A stretch of 64,000 nt of DNA from Paenibacillus aceris. Lineage in GTDB: Bacteria > Bacillota > Bacilli > Paenibacillales > NBRC-103111. The notes under the pieces were generated by a model. The model was not told the origin of the DNA. It worked only from the letters and a program-made list of their open reading frames with translations, and searched no databases. Within the stretch, counting starts at the first letter, position 1. Each line of letters starts with the position of its first letter. Made by a program: the position numbers and the translations under genes. Where the stretch lies: NCBI RefSeq assembly GCF_017874035.1, contig NZ_JAGGKV010000010.1, positions 186,001-250,000 of the forward strand, read 5' to 3'. Shown piece after piece: positions 52,549 through 61,974 of this stretch.

Positions 52549-53481
52549 CTAGGAATTCCGCTGTTTTTCAGCCAATTCGTCAATTTTTCGCAGACGATGG
52601 TTGACTCCGGATTTGCTGACATTGCCCTTGAGCATATCGCCAACTTCCTTAAGATTCAGATCGGGATGCTGAAGTCTGATTTCGGCAACCTCTCTGAGCT
52701 TCTCAGGCAAACTATCGAGCCCGACTTCTCTCTGCAAAAGACGGATGTTTTCGATCTGCCTTACCGCGGCTCCGATCGTCTTGTTCAAATTCGCTGTTTC
52801 ACAATTGACAATCCGATTCACCGAGTTCCGCATATCTTTCATAATCCGGACATCCTCAAAGCGCAGTAACGCTTGGTGAGCCCCAATGATGCTGAGAAAC
52901 TCAATGATCTTTTCGCCTTCTTTGATGTACAGGACAAACCCTTTTTTGCGTTCGATAAAGCGGGCATTCAAGTCGAATTTATTGGCCAAATGCGCCAGTG
53001 CCTTGCAATGCTCCTCATAAATCGAGGCAATTTCAAGATGATAGGAAGATCCCTCGGGATTGTTTACCGAGCCGCCGGCCATGAATGCACCGCGGAGATA
53101 TGCGCGTTTGCAGCAGTTGCCCTTAATAATCTCTTTATTGATTCCTGTCGTAAAAATAAAACCTTCTGAAACGATTTTCAGATCACTGAGCAGCTCCTGC
53201 ACTTGACCGGGTACTCTAACGATATATACATTGTTCTTCTTCAGACGCATTTTCTTACGCACAAGCAATTCTGTGTGAAGTTTATACGTCTTCTTGATAA
53301 GCGAGTATATACGTCTGGCAATAGCGGCGTTTTCGGTGGAAATATCGAGAACAACGCGTTGGTTCGTTAACTGTACGGTTCCATTCATGCGAATTAAAGC
53401 CGATAGTTCCGCTTTTTCACAACACGCTTCCGCTTCCGTTATTAAGGTCAATTCTTTTTTGGTTGTTGCCGCAAAGGACAT
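52549..53481 (-). CDS. whiA: DNA-binding protein WhiA
   Basis: Homing-endonuclease-fold protein with a C-terminal helix-turn-helix, needed in sporulation of actinomycetes and linked to cell division in Bacillus; 310 residues. Starts MSFAATTKKELTLI; LAGLIDADG-like core includes CCKRAYLRGAFMAGGSVNNP; the end LREVAEIRLQHPDLNLKEVG carries the helix-turn-helix. I start at ATG 53481, 5 bp after yvcK, as in the conserved rapZ-yvcK-whiA row. Confidence 0.96.
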   Translation of the reverse strand: MSFAATTKKELTLITEAEACCEKAELSALIRMNGTVQLTNQRVVLDISTENAAIARRIYSLIKKTYKLHTELLVRKKMRLKKNNVYIVRVPGQVQELLSDLKIVSEGFIFTTGINKEIIKGNCCKRAYLRGAFMAGGSVNNPEGSSYHLEIASIYEEHCKALAHLANKFDLNARFIERKKGFVLYIKEGEKIIEFLSIIGAHQALLRFEDVRIMKDMRNSVNRIVNCETANLNKTIGAAVRQIENIRLLQREVGLDSLPEKLREVAEIRLQHPDLNLKEVGDMLKGNVSKSGVNHRLRKIDELAEKQRNS

Positions 53482-53486
53482 GAGAC

Positions 53487-54470
53487 TCACTTCTTCCTTA
53501 ACATCCAGCTTTCGACGAGCTGATAAATATGATCACTCAATTTCTCGGCGTCATGACGCAGATAAGTACGAAACAGTACGAGCCGATCAGCAATAACCTG
53601 ATACCCTCTTTTCGTGACTTCATCCAGGTCCAAATGAACGGCCTTCGACCCCTTTTCGGCATATCTCGCCTGAACTTGCGGCGGAATTTCGCCATTGTTC
53701 ACGATGACATAGTCAAACAAGTGCTCATTGAGATGATCATAAATCGCGTCGAGATGATCACTGACCGAGTAGTCGTCAGTTTCCCCCGGTTGCGTCATGA
53801 CGTTGCAAATGAACAGCTTAACAGCCTTCGATTTGACAATCTCTTCGGCAATACCGGGAACAAGCAGATTTGGCAGCAAGCTGGTGTACAAACTGCCAGG
53901 ACCGCAAAGAATGGCATCCGCATCGCGGATAGCTTGAACGGCATCCGCAAGCGGTGTTACGTTAGCGGGTTCGATGAACACTTGTTTGATGCGTCCTTCC
54001 GCTTTGGGGATTTTGGATTCCCCTATGACTAAAGTACCATCTTCCATAATCGCTTTCAACACAATAGCTTGGTTCGAAGCCGGTATCACCCGGCCGCGGA
54101 CCGCAAATACGCGATTCATCTCCTGCACGGCCGTTACGAAATCACCGGTAATATCCGTGAGGGCCGCTAATATTAGATTTCCCAGACTATGGCCGGCTAA
54201 ACCTGTTCCCACCTGAAATCGATACTGCAGCATTAATGACAGCAGCGGCTCCACATCAGCTAGTGAGGTCAGCACGTTACGAATATCGCCTGGAGGCGGC
54301 ATCTGCATCTCATTGCGAAGAATGCCAGAGCTTCCACCGTCGTCAGCCACCGTTACGATAGCTGTAATATCAACCGGCTTTTCTTTTAAACCTCTAAGCA
54401 TAACTGAAAGACCTGTGCCGCCACCGATCACGACTATTCTGGGAGTGCGCTGTGATTTTTCATATTTCAT
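53487..54470 (-). CDS. yvcK: YvcK/GlmR family regulator (CofD-like fold)
   Basis: UDP-sugar-binding protein of 327 residues needed for cell-wall synthesis during gluconeogenic growth in Bacillus, where it stimulates GlmS. RIVVIGGGTGLSVMLRGLKE at the start, ADDGGSSGILRNEMQMPPPG and DAILCGPGSLYTSLLPNL are hallmarks of the fold. Between rapZ (33 bp) and whiA (5 bp). Confidence 0.96.
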   Translation of the reverse strand: MKYEKSQRTPRIVVIGGGTGLSVMLRGLKEKPVDITAIVTVADDGGSSGILRNEMQMPPPGDIRNVLTSLADVEPLLSLMLQYRFQVGTGLAGHSLGNLILAALTDITGDFVTAVQEMNRVFAVRGRVIPASNQAIVLKAIMEDGTLVIGESKIPKAEGRIKQVFIEPANVTPLADAVQAIRDADAILCGPGSLYTSLLPNLLVPGIAEEIVKSKAVKLFICNVMTQPGETDDYSVSDHLDAIYDHLNEHLFDYVIVNNGEIPPQVQARYAEKGSKAVHLDLDEVTKRGYQVIADRLVLFRTYLRHDAEKLSDHIYQLVESWMLRKK

Positions 54471-54503
54471 CCTTCATTCACCCTCTTAATCGTTAGGACA
54501 AGC

Positions 54504-55391
54504 TTATACCCGATCCCGCTCGGCATCTCGATGACTCAAACGCACAGCTTCCGTTTCACTGTTTCCAAGCACTTTACCCAGATATTCGGTAATCGCTACG
54601 GAACGATGCTTGCCTCCTGTGCAGCCTATCCCTACTACAACCTGACTTTTACCTTCTTTCTTGTATTGAGGCATTAAGAAATTCAGCATATCGAGCAGTT
54701 TCGTTAAGAACTCCTGCGTCTCGGTCCATTTCATCACGTAATCGTACACATCGGGGTCCTGACCTGTCTGCGGGCGAAGCTGTTCCACATAGTGGGGATT
54801 CGGCAAGAAGCGAACATCGAAGATTAAATCAGCATCAATTGGTACACCATACTTAAATCCGAAGGAGATTACATTTATAGATATGCGGTTTGCTTCCAAA
54901 TTGGTAAACCGGGAAATAATTCTTTCTTTGAGCTGTACCGGCTTTAACGTGCTGGTGTCGATTACCTGTGTAGCCAGACCTTTCAGCTCTTCAAGCAGCT
55001 TGCGCTCAAGCCCTATGCCTTCAAGCGGAGCCCCTTCAGGGGCAAGCGGGTGTCGGCGACGGCTTTCTTTGTATCGTTGAACAAGCGTCGCATCGGTAGC
55101 ATCTAAGAAAAGAATTTCATAGCTAAGCGTGTAATTCTCATGGATATAACGAAGCGACTCCTGAAGTGCAGTGAAAAATTCACGCCCCCGCAAATCAATC
55201 ACCAGTGCGACTTTGCCGATTTTCCCCATCGACTGTACGATCAATTCAGCGAATTTAGGAATAAGGACAGGCGGTAAATTATCGACGCAGAAAAATCCGA
55301 GATCTTCGAGGCTCTGCACCGCAATTGTCTTTCCAGCACCCGACATTCCTGTAATAATGACCAGTTTCGCTAAAGGGTGGTTCTCTTCCAT
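54504..55391 (-). CDS. rapZ: RNase adapter RapZ / YvcJ nucleotide-binding protein
   Basis: P-loop protein of 295 residues. Walker A GMSGAGKT near residues 17-24; FCVDNLPPVLIPKFAEL; SFGFKYGVP; C-terminal GIGCTGGKHRSVAITEYLG. In E. coli RapZ senses glucosamine 6-phosphate; the Bacillus homologue YvcJ hydrolyses GTP and affects competence. ATG 55391 chosen: AAGGAAGG lies 9 nt upstream, whereas the in-frame GTG at 55400 touches that site. Confidence 0.95.
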   Translation of the reverse strand: MEENHPLAKLVIITGMSGAGKTIAVQSLEDLGFFCVDNLPPVLIPKFAELIVQSMGKIGKVALVIDLRGREFFTALQESLRYIHENYTLSYEILFLDATDATLVQRYKESRRRHPLAPEGAPLEGIGLERKLLEELKGLATQVIDTSTLKPVQLKERIISRFTNLEANRISINVISFGFKYGVPIDADLIFDVRFLPNPHYVEQLRPQTGQDPDVYDYVMKWTETQEFLTKLLDMLNFLMPQYKKEGKSQVVVGIGCTGGKHRSVAITEYLGKVLGNSETEAVRLSHRDAERDRV

Positions 55392-55467
55392 GAATGACAC
55401 CTTCCTTTGGAGTGCTTTCGCAGGCCGAGGTTCGTACCATCAGCCATGCGAACCTGTACTTGTCTAA

Positions 55468-56415
55468 CTAACGTAAGTTCAAACCAGCAGCACCTACGAC
55501 GCCTGCGTCATTACCGAGTATTGCAGGAACAATCTCAACGCCCTCACCGGCTGTCTCAGGTGTGTACTTCTTGAATGTATCTCGAATAGGCTGGAACAAA
55601 ATTTCCCCTGCCTTGGATACGCCGCCGCCGATGATGAAACGTTTGGGGTTAATGATAACCGCCATCGCCGCCATGGAACGTCCCAGATAGTAGGCCGCAC
55701 GGTTTACGATACGAAGAGACACTTCATCTCCGCTTTTCGCAGCGTCGAATACATGCTTAGCTTCAATCTTTTCATGAAGCGCAAGGGAAGTACGTTCACC
55801 GCGTTCAACTGCTTCTTTGGCCATACGAACGATACCTGTTGCGGAGGACACCGTCTCAAGACAACCCATTTGTCCGCAACCGCACTGGATCGCTTCGATG
55901 TCAGGCACGACAGACATATGTCCAAGCTCGCCGGCCATCCCTGCAGAGCCTTGATAAATTTTACCGTTAATAATAATTCCGCCGCCGACGCCTGTTCCGA
56001 GAGTATAGCACACGACATTCGGAATGCCTGCTCCCGCTCCAGCCCATGCTTCACCTAGTGCGGCCACATTCGCATCGTTATCGATCTTCACAGTTTTGCC
56101 TAGTAGCGTCTCTAGCATTTTTTTCGCAGGGACATTATGCCATTGCAAATTTGGAGAGAATTTAACGAATCCTTCCGGAATATCCATGAATCCAGCTAAA
56201 CCTGCGCCGATACCTGCCACTTGCTCCCACTCAAAAGGGGATTCTTCGACAATTTGTCGCACTTGCTGCGCAATTCGTCCAATTACAGCCTCAGCACCGT
56301 TCTCCGCGCCTGTAGGGCCTTCTAATGTTTGCAGCAGCTTTCCCTGCTCGTCGCAGATACCAACTTTGATATTGGTACCGCCTAAATCTACACCGATATA
56401 AATCTGATTTGACAT
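55468..56415 (-). CDS. glcK: ROK family glucokinase
   Basis: Phosphorylates glucose with ATP; 315 residues. YIGVDLGGTNIKVGICDEQG (phosphate loop), KIDNDANVAALGEAWAG (catalytic Asp), and the ROK zinc-type motif ELGHMSVVPDIEAIQCGCGQ with three Cys. Probably transcribed with rapZ-yvcK-whiA from the promoter at 56472. Provides glucose 6-phosphate to the glycolytic genes at 42-48 kb. Confidence 0.95.
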   Translation of the reverse strand: MSNQIYIGVDLGGTNIKVGICDEQGKLLQTLEGPTGAENGAEAVIGRIAQQVRQIVEESPFEWEQVAGIGAGLAGFMDIPEGFVKFSPNLQWHNVPAKKMLETLLGKTVKIDNDANVAALGEAWAGAGAGIPNVVCYTLGTGVGGGIIINGKIYQGSAGMAGELGHMSVVPDIEAIQCGCGQMGCLETVSSATGIVRMAKEAVERGERTSLALHEKIEAKHVFDAAKSGDEVSLRIVNRAAYYLGRSMAAMAVIINPKRFIIGGGVSKAGEILFQPIRDTFKKYTPETAGEGVEIVPAILGNDAGVVGAAGLNLR

Positions 56416-56471
56416 TGCAAGGTCACCTCATGAATAATCATTAAAATTTTCGGGCATATGCTCCTGTTTAA

Positions 56472-56500
56472 ACTATAAGACAACCCTGTATACAGGTCAA
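56472..56500 (-). promoter_or_regulatory. Promoter of glcK and following genes
   Basis: Minus strand TTGACC (56495-56500), 17 nt, TATAGT (56472-56477), about 57 nt before glcK. Confidence 0.72.
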
Positions 56501-56528
56501 GATTCAACTATTTCCCCAATGAAATGAG

Positions 56529-56558
56529 AAAACGTGGAAAGCATAGCCTTCCACGTTT
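56529..56558 (-). terminator. Terminator after trxB (second copy)
   Basis: Minus strand AACGTGGAA...TTCCACGTTTTC hairpin, 12 bp after the stop. Confidence 0.8.
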
Positions 56559-56569
56559 GCTGTACCCTC

Positions 56570-57517
56570 TTAAAGCGATTGGCTCCAATCGTGTACGATA
56601 TGGCCTTCAAGGAATTTCTCAGCTTCCAGAGCCGCTGCGCATCCGCTGCCTGCTGCCGTGATCGCTTGGCGATACTTCGTATCTTGGACGTCGCCGCAAG
56701 CGAAAACGCCAGGAATATTCGTCTCCGTCGTGCCTGGCTTCACAATGATGTAGCCTTGCTCATCCGTATCAATTTGTCCACCCAAGAATTTCGTGTTTGG
56801 TGTATGGCCGATCGCTACGAAAATACCGTCCGTTTCAAGAAGTTCTTCTTCTCCGGTCGTATTATTTTTCACTTTCAGACCTACAACACCTTTCTCACCT
56901 GAAACAACTTCAAGCGGTGTGTTGTTCAAAGACCATTTTACTTTTTCGTTTCCGCGAGCGCGGTCCTGCATAATTTTGGAGGCGCGAAGCTCATCACGAC
57001 GGTGAACCAAACGCACCTCGGAAGCGAAGCGAGTCAAGAAATTCGCCTCTTCCATGGCGGAATCTCCGCCGCCGACGACGATAATCTTTTTGCCGCGGAA
57101 GAAGAAACCGTCACAAGTCGCGCATGTGCTTACGCCGCGTCCGATATTTTCTTTCTCATTGCCGATTCCGAGCAATTTAGCGGAAGCACCTGTGGAGATA
57201 ATCAGCGTTTCTGTCTCAATCTCACCCAGACCTTCAACTTGCAGTTTGAATGGACGATTGGTCAGTTCAACCGAGTTGACCCAACCTGTTTTGAATTCAG
57301 CGCCAAAGCGTTCAGCTTGTTTGCGCATATTTTCCATCAACTCAGGACCCATGATACCTTCAGGGAAACCCGGGAAATTCTCTACTTCGGTGGTAGTGGT
57401 CAATTGACCCCCCGGCTCCGGTCCCTCGATGACGAGCGGGCTCAGGTTAGCACGAGCTAGATAAATGGCTGCTGTTAGACCGGATGGTCCTGTTCCTACG
57501 ACGACTGATTTGTACAA
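56570..57517 (-). CDS. trxB: Thioredoxin reductase (second copy)
   Basis: FAD/NADPH thioredoxin reductase of 315 residues: VVGTGPSGLTAAIYLARANL, STCATCDGFFFRGKK, VVGGGDSAMEEANFL, GVFACGDVQDTKYRQA. TTG start at 57517 behind AGGAGG. It sits beside the TPR protein and prs/his genes, the conserved place of trxB in Bacillales (yvcD-trxB), so this is likely the housekeeping enzyme and the one at 10569 the stress-linked copy. Very similar to that copy at the sequence level. Confidence 0.95.
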   Translation of the reverse strand: MYKSVVVGTGPSGLTAAIYLARANLSPLVIEGPEPGGQLTTTTEVENFPGFPEGIMGPELMENMRKQAERFGAEFKTGWVNSVELTNRPFKLQVEGLGEIETETLIISTGASAKLLGIGNEKENIGRGVSTCATCDGFFFRGKKIIVVGGGDSAMEEANFLTRFASEVRLVHRRDELRASKIMQDRARGNEKVKWSLNNTPLEVVSGEKGVVGLKVKNNTTGEEELLETDGIFVAIGHTPNTKFLGGQIDTDEQGYIIVKPGTTETNIPGVFACGDVQDTKYRQAITAAGSGCAAALEAEKFLEGHIVHDWSQSL

Positions 57518-57618
57518 TTGGTTTCCCTCCTAGGCGCTCTCCACTCGGAAAGCTATCTTTAGTTAGCCTACATTTATGTATGAAAGCCGGGTCTTGCGAC
57601 ACGGCAAAACCCCAGCTA

Positions 57619-59355
57619 TCAAATGCTCGTAAATTTGTCGAAAATGGCTTCCATCTTCTCACGCAAGCCGCAAGTATCATCGATCAGTTTCACGTTGCGA
57701 CTGACCGTAGAGACAGTCACGCCATAGCGCGTCGAGACCTCCTGATACGAAATAGCGCGGCGATGCATTTTGGCGATCAAGTATTCTAACGCGGCTGCCC
57801 AGCCTTCAGATTTCTGAATTTTCGGCACCGACGGGTACATCTTCGTCAGAAATTCAACCCACAGTATTTCTAAATCATACTGTTGCACCATATCATAGCG
57901 CTTATGCATATGAGAAAGCGCTGTTTCCATTACACTCTGCCATTTGACATCCCAAACAGGCAGATGAGGCGAGTAGGGAGAAGCCTCAACCATAATCTCT
58001 TCATTCTCAAGAAACGCAGGAATGGATTCGCGGATCCCCATGCTGCGAAGCACAAAAATGGCTACTTTCTTCAAATAGTCATCTTCGTGACGATCCAGAA
58101 TGAAGTCCTGCAAAGCATCTCTCACTTCACCGTCGGCAATCAGACCGAAAGCCTGAATGACCTGCAGCTTGGTTTCGATATCACCGTGGCGCAATGCCCA
58201 GAAGAAGGATGACCGCACGAGCGGGTCTTTCTTCAATTGGTCGGGTATGCCCTGCGTGGATTTCTCCAGCACACGGAACTGCTCTTCAAAGGGCAAATGG
58301 TAATGATAGCTCCAAGTTAATGGGCTTTCCGACTTCTCCCGCGTACGCAGCTGCTCCAAGTAAAACTTGGAGATTTCAGCGCCGGGATCCAGCTTCTGCG
58401 TTTGCTTCCAATACCGGAAGGCTTCCTCGAATCGACCAATATGACAAGCGGCTACAGCTGCATAATGATACAAGCAAGGGTCCGACGTACCGTCTCCTGC
58501 TTTCAGCAGACGCTTGAACAGATTATAGGCCTTCTCGTGTTGAGAAAGAATCCCCATCGTTGTGGCAAGCTTGAATACATGATCCTGCTGAAACGGATAC
58601 GTTTTGCACAAGAGCTCCGTTAGCTCGGCCAGCTCTTTCTTATTACCGAAATGCTGATGGAAAATGGCCATATTACACAGCGCATGCAAATTTCCAGCAT
58701 CAATTTCGAGCACCGCACGAATCGTTTCCATCGCCTTTTCAAATTGACCCATATAATAATAAGCAAGGGCCAAATTGTTCCGCGCTGCAGTGAATTCAGG
58801 CTGGTTCTTCACCAGCTTTTCCAGCTGCCGCACAGCTTCGGCGAATTTCCCTTCCTCTAGAAGGGCGCGGGCTTTATCATGCTCGAAGAGCCCTTCTCGA
58901 CTCTTAATGCTAGTGAGAGGGGCGGGCCGTTCAAGCTCGTAGCTCAGCATTTCCATCATTTCTTCGGATTCATCCATGAACTGCCCTGTAGGGTCAGTCT
59001 CCAAATACCGAACCAATGATTGTTCTGCCTGCTCGAAATTTTCCATATTGGCGTAGTTGTTTGCCATATAAAAATGACATTCCGTCATCTCGGGATCGAT
59101 CGCATCAAGGATATGCTGCAAAATTTGGTTCGACTCGTCATAATTGCCCATTTCGGAGAGAACTCCCGCGAGGTTGCAGTGATTCACAGGGTTATCCTGC
59201 TCATACTCGGCAGCCCGCCGGAAATATTTCAATGCCTTATCATAATGAAACCGATCCAAAGATTGAACCGCTCTCTCGAAAAAGAACGCGGCATCCATAT
59301 TTATTGAGATTACTTTAGGTTTTGGCACTTCGGACACACGCTTAATCTTTTCCAT
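57619..59355 (-). CDS. Tetratricopeptide repeat protein with C-terminal helix-turn-helix (YvcD-like)
   Basis: Cytosolic 578-residue protein. From about residue 20 to 330 it has at least six TPR units (ALKYFRRAAEYEQDNPVNHC, ALAYYYMGQFEKAMETIRAV), a HEAT-like middle section (VRDALQDFILDRHEDDYLKK), and at the end a clear helix-turn-helix (SYQEVSTRYGVTVSTVSRNV). Upstream of trxB as yvcD is in Bacillus. The combination suggests a protein-binding scaffold that can also bind DNA or RNA; its role is not known. GGAGGTG site before ATG 59355. Confidence 0.82.
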   Translation of the reverse strand: MEKIKRVSEVPKPKVISINMDAAFFFERAVQSLDRFHYDKALKYFRRAAEYEQDNPVNHCNLAGVLSEMGNYDESNQILQHILDAIDPEMTECHFYMANNYANMENFEQAEQSLVRYLETDPTGQFMDESEEMMEMLSYELERPAPLTSIKSREGLFEHDKARALLEEGKFAEAVRQLEKLVKNQPEFTAARNNLALAYYYMGQFEKAMETIRAVLEIDAGNLHALCNMAIFHQHFGNKKELAELTELLCKTYPFQQDHVFKLATTMGILSQHEKAYNLFKRLLKAGDGTSDPCLYHYAAVAACHIGRFEEAFRYWKQTQKLDPGAEISKFYLEQLRTREKSESPLTWSYHYHLPFEEQFRVLEKSTQGIPDQLKKDPLVRSSFFWALRHGDIETKLQVIQAFGLIADGEVRDALQDFILDRHEDDYLKKVAIFVLRSMGIRESIPAFLENEEIMVEASPYSPHLPVWDVKWQSVMETALSHMHKRYDMVQQYDLEILWVEFLTKMYPSVPKIQKSEGWAAALEYLIAKMHRRAISYQEVSTRYGVTVSTVSRNVKLIDDTCGLREKMEAIFDKFTSI

Positions 59356-59458
59356 AGCAAGACACCTCCGGCAATTTGATTACACTCAAATTATACCATA
59401 GATCGCTTGGAAGCCAAAAACATTATCCGAAGGTAAGATCTGGTCTGAATAATCGGCC

Positions 59459-60409
59459 TTAAACGCCGCCGTATTTAAACAGGGAAGACAAGGAGCCGCC
59501 ATCATTAATAATACGGATTGCATCCGATAACAATGGAGCTACGGAAAGCACATTGAACTTATCGGAATGACCTTCCGGAATCGCGATGGAGTCCGTAATG
59601 ATAACTTCCTTAATGTTCGGGTGATCCAAACGCTGCAGTGCAGGCCCCGAGAAAACAGGATGCGTTGCACAAATGTAAACATCATGCGCTCCTCTTTCTT
59701 TCAGGCTTTCCACTACGTTAACAATTGTCGTTCCCGTATCGATCAGATCCTCGATAATAATCGGCGTACGGCCTACTACATCACCAATGACGTGAGTAAT
59801 CACCGACTCATTGTGCTCCGGACGCTTTTTGATCATCATCGCAAATGGCGCATCCAGGATGTTGGCCATTTTCTCAGCCGTTGTCGCACGGCCTGCATCC
59901 GGCGATACGATGATTGGGTTAGACAGATTTTTCTTTTTGATACAATCACTGATGACGTCAAGAGCCGTCAGGTGATCAACCGGAATATTGAAGAAGCCTT
60001 GAATGGCCGGTGCATGCAGGTCAATCGTAACAACACGGTTTGCCCCTGCCGCACTGAACAAGTCAGCGACTAATTTAGCAGAAATCGGCTCACGCGGAGC
60101 AGCTTTGCGTTCTTGACGAGAGTAACCATAGTAAGGGATGACAAGGTTGATCGTTTTTGCAGAAGCTCTTTTTGCCGCATCCATCATGACCAAGAGTTCC
60201 ATCATATGTTCATTAATCGGATGGGAGAATGTTTGTACCAGGAATACGTCACAGTTACGAATCGTTTCTTCGTAGAGACAGTAGATTTCTCCGCTTTTAA
60301 AACGGGATAATTTGATTTGTCCAAGCGGCTGGCCGAGCTCTTTACAAATACGTTCCGCAAGCTTCGGATTCGAAGATCCGGAAAAAATTTTAACATTGTC
60401 GCTATGCAT
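59459..60409 (-). CDS. prs: Ribose-phosphate pyrophosphokinase
   Basis: Makes PRPP from ribose 5-phosphate and ATP; 316 residues. KIFSGSSNPKLAERICKELG, VIPYYGYSRQERKAAPREPI, the divalent-metal/ATP region VVTIDLHAPAIQGFFNIPVD, and the PRPP loop IIEDLIDTGTTIVNVVESL are complete. Its place beside the his genes fits, as PRPP starts histidine synthesis. It may be one of two Prs paralogues, since a copy usually lies with glmU. Confidence 0.93.
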   Translation of the reverse strand: MHSDNVKIFSGSSNPKLAERICKELGQPLGQIKLSRFKSGEIYCLYEETIRNCDVFLVQTFSHPINEHMMELLVMMDAAKRASAKTINLVIPYYGYSRQERKAAPREPISAKLVADLFSAAGANRVVTIDLHAPAIQGFFNIPVDHLTALDVISDCIKKKNLSNPIIVSPDAGRATTAEKMANILDAPFAMMIKKRPEHNESVITHVIGDVVGRTPIIIEDLIDTGTTIVNVVESLKERGAHDVYICATHPVFSGPALQRLDHPNIKEVIITDSIAIPEGHSDKFNVLSVAPLLSDAIRIINDGGSLSSLFKYGGV

Positions 60410-60484
60410 GGTTAATGGTTACCTCCGAAGGTTCATTAAATAGATTGTTCACGCCTTACTCATTATACATGATAGTTGTCGAAT

Positions 60485-61291
60485 TTAAAAAGTCACAAGA
60501 TGTCGATTTCGTGCATGAAATGTGGCTATTTCGTTAAATCCAATCATTTTGAGCAGAGATCTTGCTTCTTCCAAATATTGAGCCAACCTTTCCGGCTGAT
60601 GGGCATCCGACCCAAGCGTTACGGGAATTCCCACCTTATGGCAATATTCCAGCATGCGGCGGCTTGGAAACATTTCTTTGCACGGATGACGCAGCCCGGA
60701 AGCATTCAGTTCGATAGCAACACCGCACTCCTTCACGGTATCCAACGCAGCTTTCTCCAACTCCCACGTATCGCGGTCAGGAACGTAGCCAAATCGCTTG
60801 ATCATATCGATATGACCGATATAATCATACAGTCCGGTGCGGACTGCTTTCTTCACTGCCTCGTAGTATTGGATATAAACCTCATAAATATCCTTACCTT
60901 CCCAACCTGCGAGCTGGCGAAAATCAGAGATATCCCATTCTCCCAAAAAATGGACGGAACCAATGACATAATCCCACGGATACGCCTTAATAATGGCCTC
61001 AATCTCCGTCTCATAGCCTTCGATGTAATCCCCTTCCAGACCAACGCGGATATCGATCTGATCCTTGTACTTTTCTTTCAGATGCAGACACTCTTCGACA
61101 TAGCGGGGCAGTTCTTCCATCGGCATGGCCATCTCTGGCCAATACGTTTGCGGATCCACATGCAAAAGCGGCATATGATCAGACAGCCCTAATTGGGTGA
61201 GCCCGATCTCAATGCCGCGTTTGACGTATTCCTCCAGTTCCCCGGAGGCGTGACCGCAGCGCACATGATGTGTATGATAATCAATCAACAT
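60485..61291 (-). CDS. hisJ: Histidinol-phosphatase, PHP family
   Basis: Removes phosphate from histidinol phosphate in histidine synthesis; 268 residues of the PHP metal-hydrolase fold. MLIDYHTHHVRCGHASG gives the first metal His, GLSDHMPLLHVDP the next, then VGLEGDYIEGYE, VIGSVHFLGEW and GSDAHQPERLAQYLEEA. It completes the role that HisB does not cover here, as HisB has only the dehydratase part. 27 bp after hisI on the same strand. Confidence 0.92.
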   Translation of the reverse strand: MLIDYHTHHVRCGHASGELEEYVKRGIEIGLTQLGLSDHMPLLHVDPQTYWPEMAMPMEELPRYVEECLHLKEKYKDQIDIRVGLEGDYIEGYETEIEAIIKAYPWDYVIGSVHFLGEWDISDFRQLAGWEGKDIYEVYIQYYEAVKKAVRTGLYDYIGHIDMIKRFGYVPDRDTWELEKAALDTVKECGVAIELNASGLRHPCKEMFPSRRMLEYCHKVGIPVTLGSDAHQPERLAQYLEEARSLLKMIGFNEIATFHARNRHLVTF

Positions 61292-61317
61292 CGTGAATTC
61301 ACTCCAGGTCGTTTTAT

Positions 61318-61974
61318 TTATTTTTTGACATGTCGGTTCGCAAGCTCTTTCATAATATCATCCAATGGCAATTTATTATTACGCAAAAGGACCATTAAGT
61401 GAAAAATGAGATCACTCGCTTCATAGCGAAGCTCGTCGTTATCTTTATTTTTGGCTGCGATGATCACTTCCGCTGTTTCTTCGCCTACTTTTTTGAGAAT
61501 CTTATCGACGCCTTTTTCGAAAAGGTAAGTCGTATACGCGCCTTCGGGACGCTCCGCATCACGTGATGCGATGACGGCTTCCAACTCGCCAAGGATAGCA
61601 AAACGATCACCGGAGACCGCAGGCTCCGTTCCTTCTTGCGCTGCCCCTTCAACCGGAATGTTCTCCGTGAAGCATGTGTAGGTGCCATTGTGGCAAGCAG
61701 GTCCCACTTGTTCTACAAGAACAAGCAGCGTATCCGCATCACAGTCGTAGCGAAGTGCTTTAACCTTTTGCGTATGGCCGGAAGTTGCTCCTTTATTCCA
61801 CAGTTCCTCGCGGGAACGGCTCCAGAACCAAGTAGCGCCAGTCTGTATTGTGCGCTGCAAAGATTCGCTATTCATATAAGCCATCATAAGTACCTCTTTG
61901 CTGACGGCATCCTGCACAATGGCGGGAACGAGCCCGTGTGCGTCATATTTAATTTGTTCCACTGAAAATGTCAT
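61318..61974 (-). CDS. hisI: Bifunctional phosphoribosyl-AMP cyclohydrolase / phosphoribosyl-ATP pyrophosphatase
   Basis: Catalyses steps 2 and 3 of histidine synthesis; 218 residues. HisI half (about 1-110): MMAYMNSESLQRTIQTGATW, TSGHTQKVKALRYDCDADTL and the zinc Cys in ACHNGTYTCF. HisE half (about 125-218): KGVDKILKKVGEETAEVIIA and the late FHLMVLLRN. Start overlaps the hisF stop by 4 nt. Confidence 0.97.
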   Translation of the reverse strand: MTFSVEQIKYDAHGLVPAIVQDAVSKEVLMMAYMNSESLQRTIQTGATWFWSRSREELWNKGATSGHTQKVKALRYDCDADTLLVLVEQVGPACHNGTYTCFTENIPVEGAAQEGTEPAVSGDRFAILGELEAVIASRDAERPEGAYTTYLFEKGVDKILKKVGEETAEVIIAAKNKDNDELRYEASDLIFHLMVLLRNNKLPLDDIMKELANRHVKK

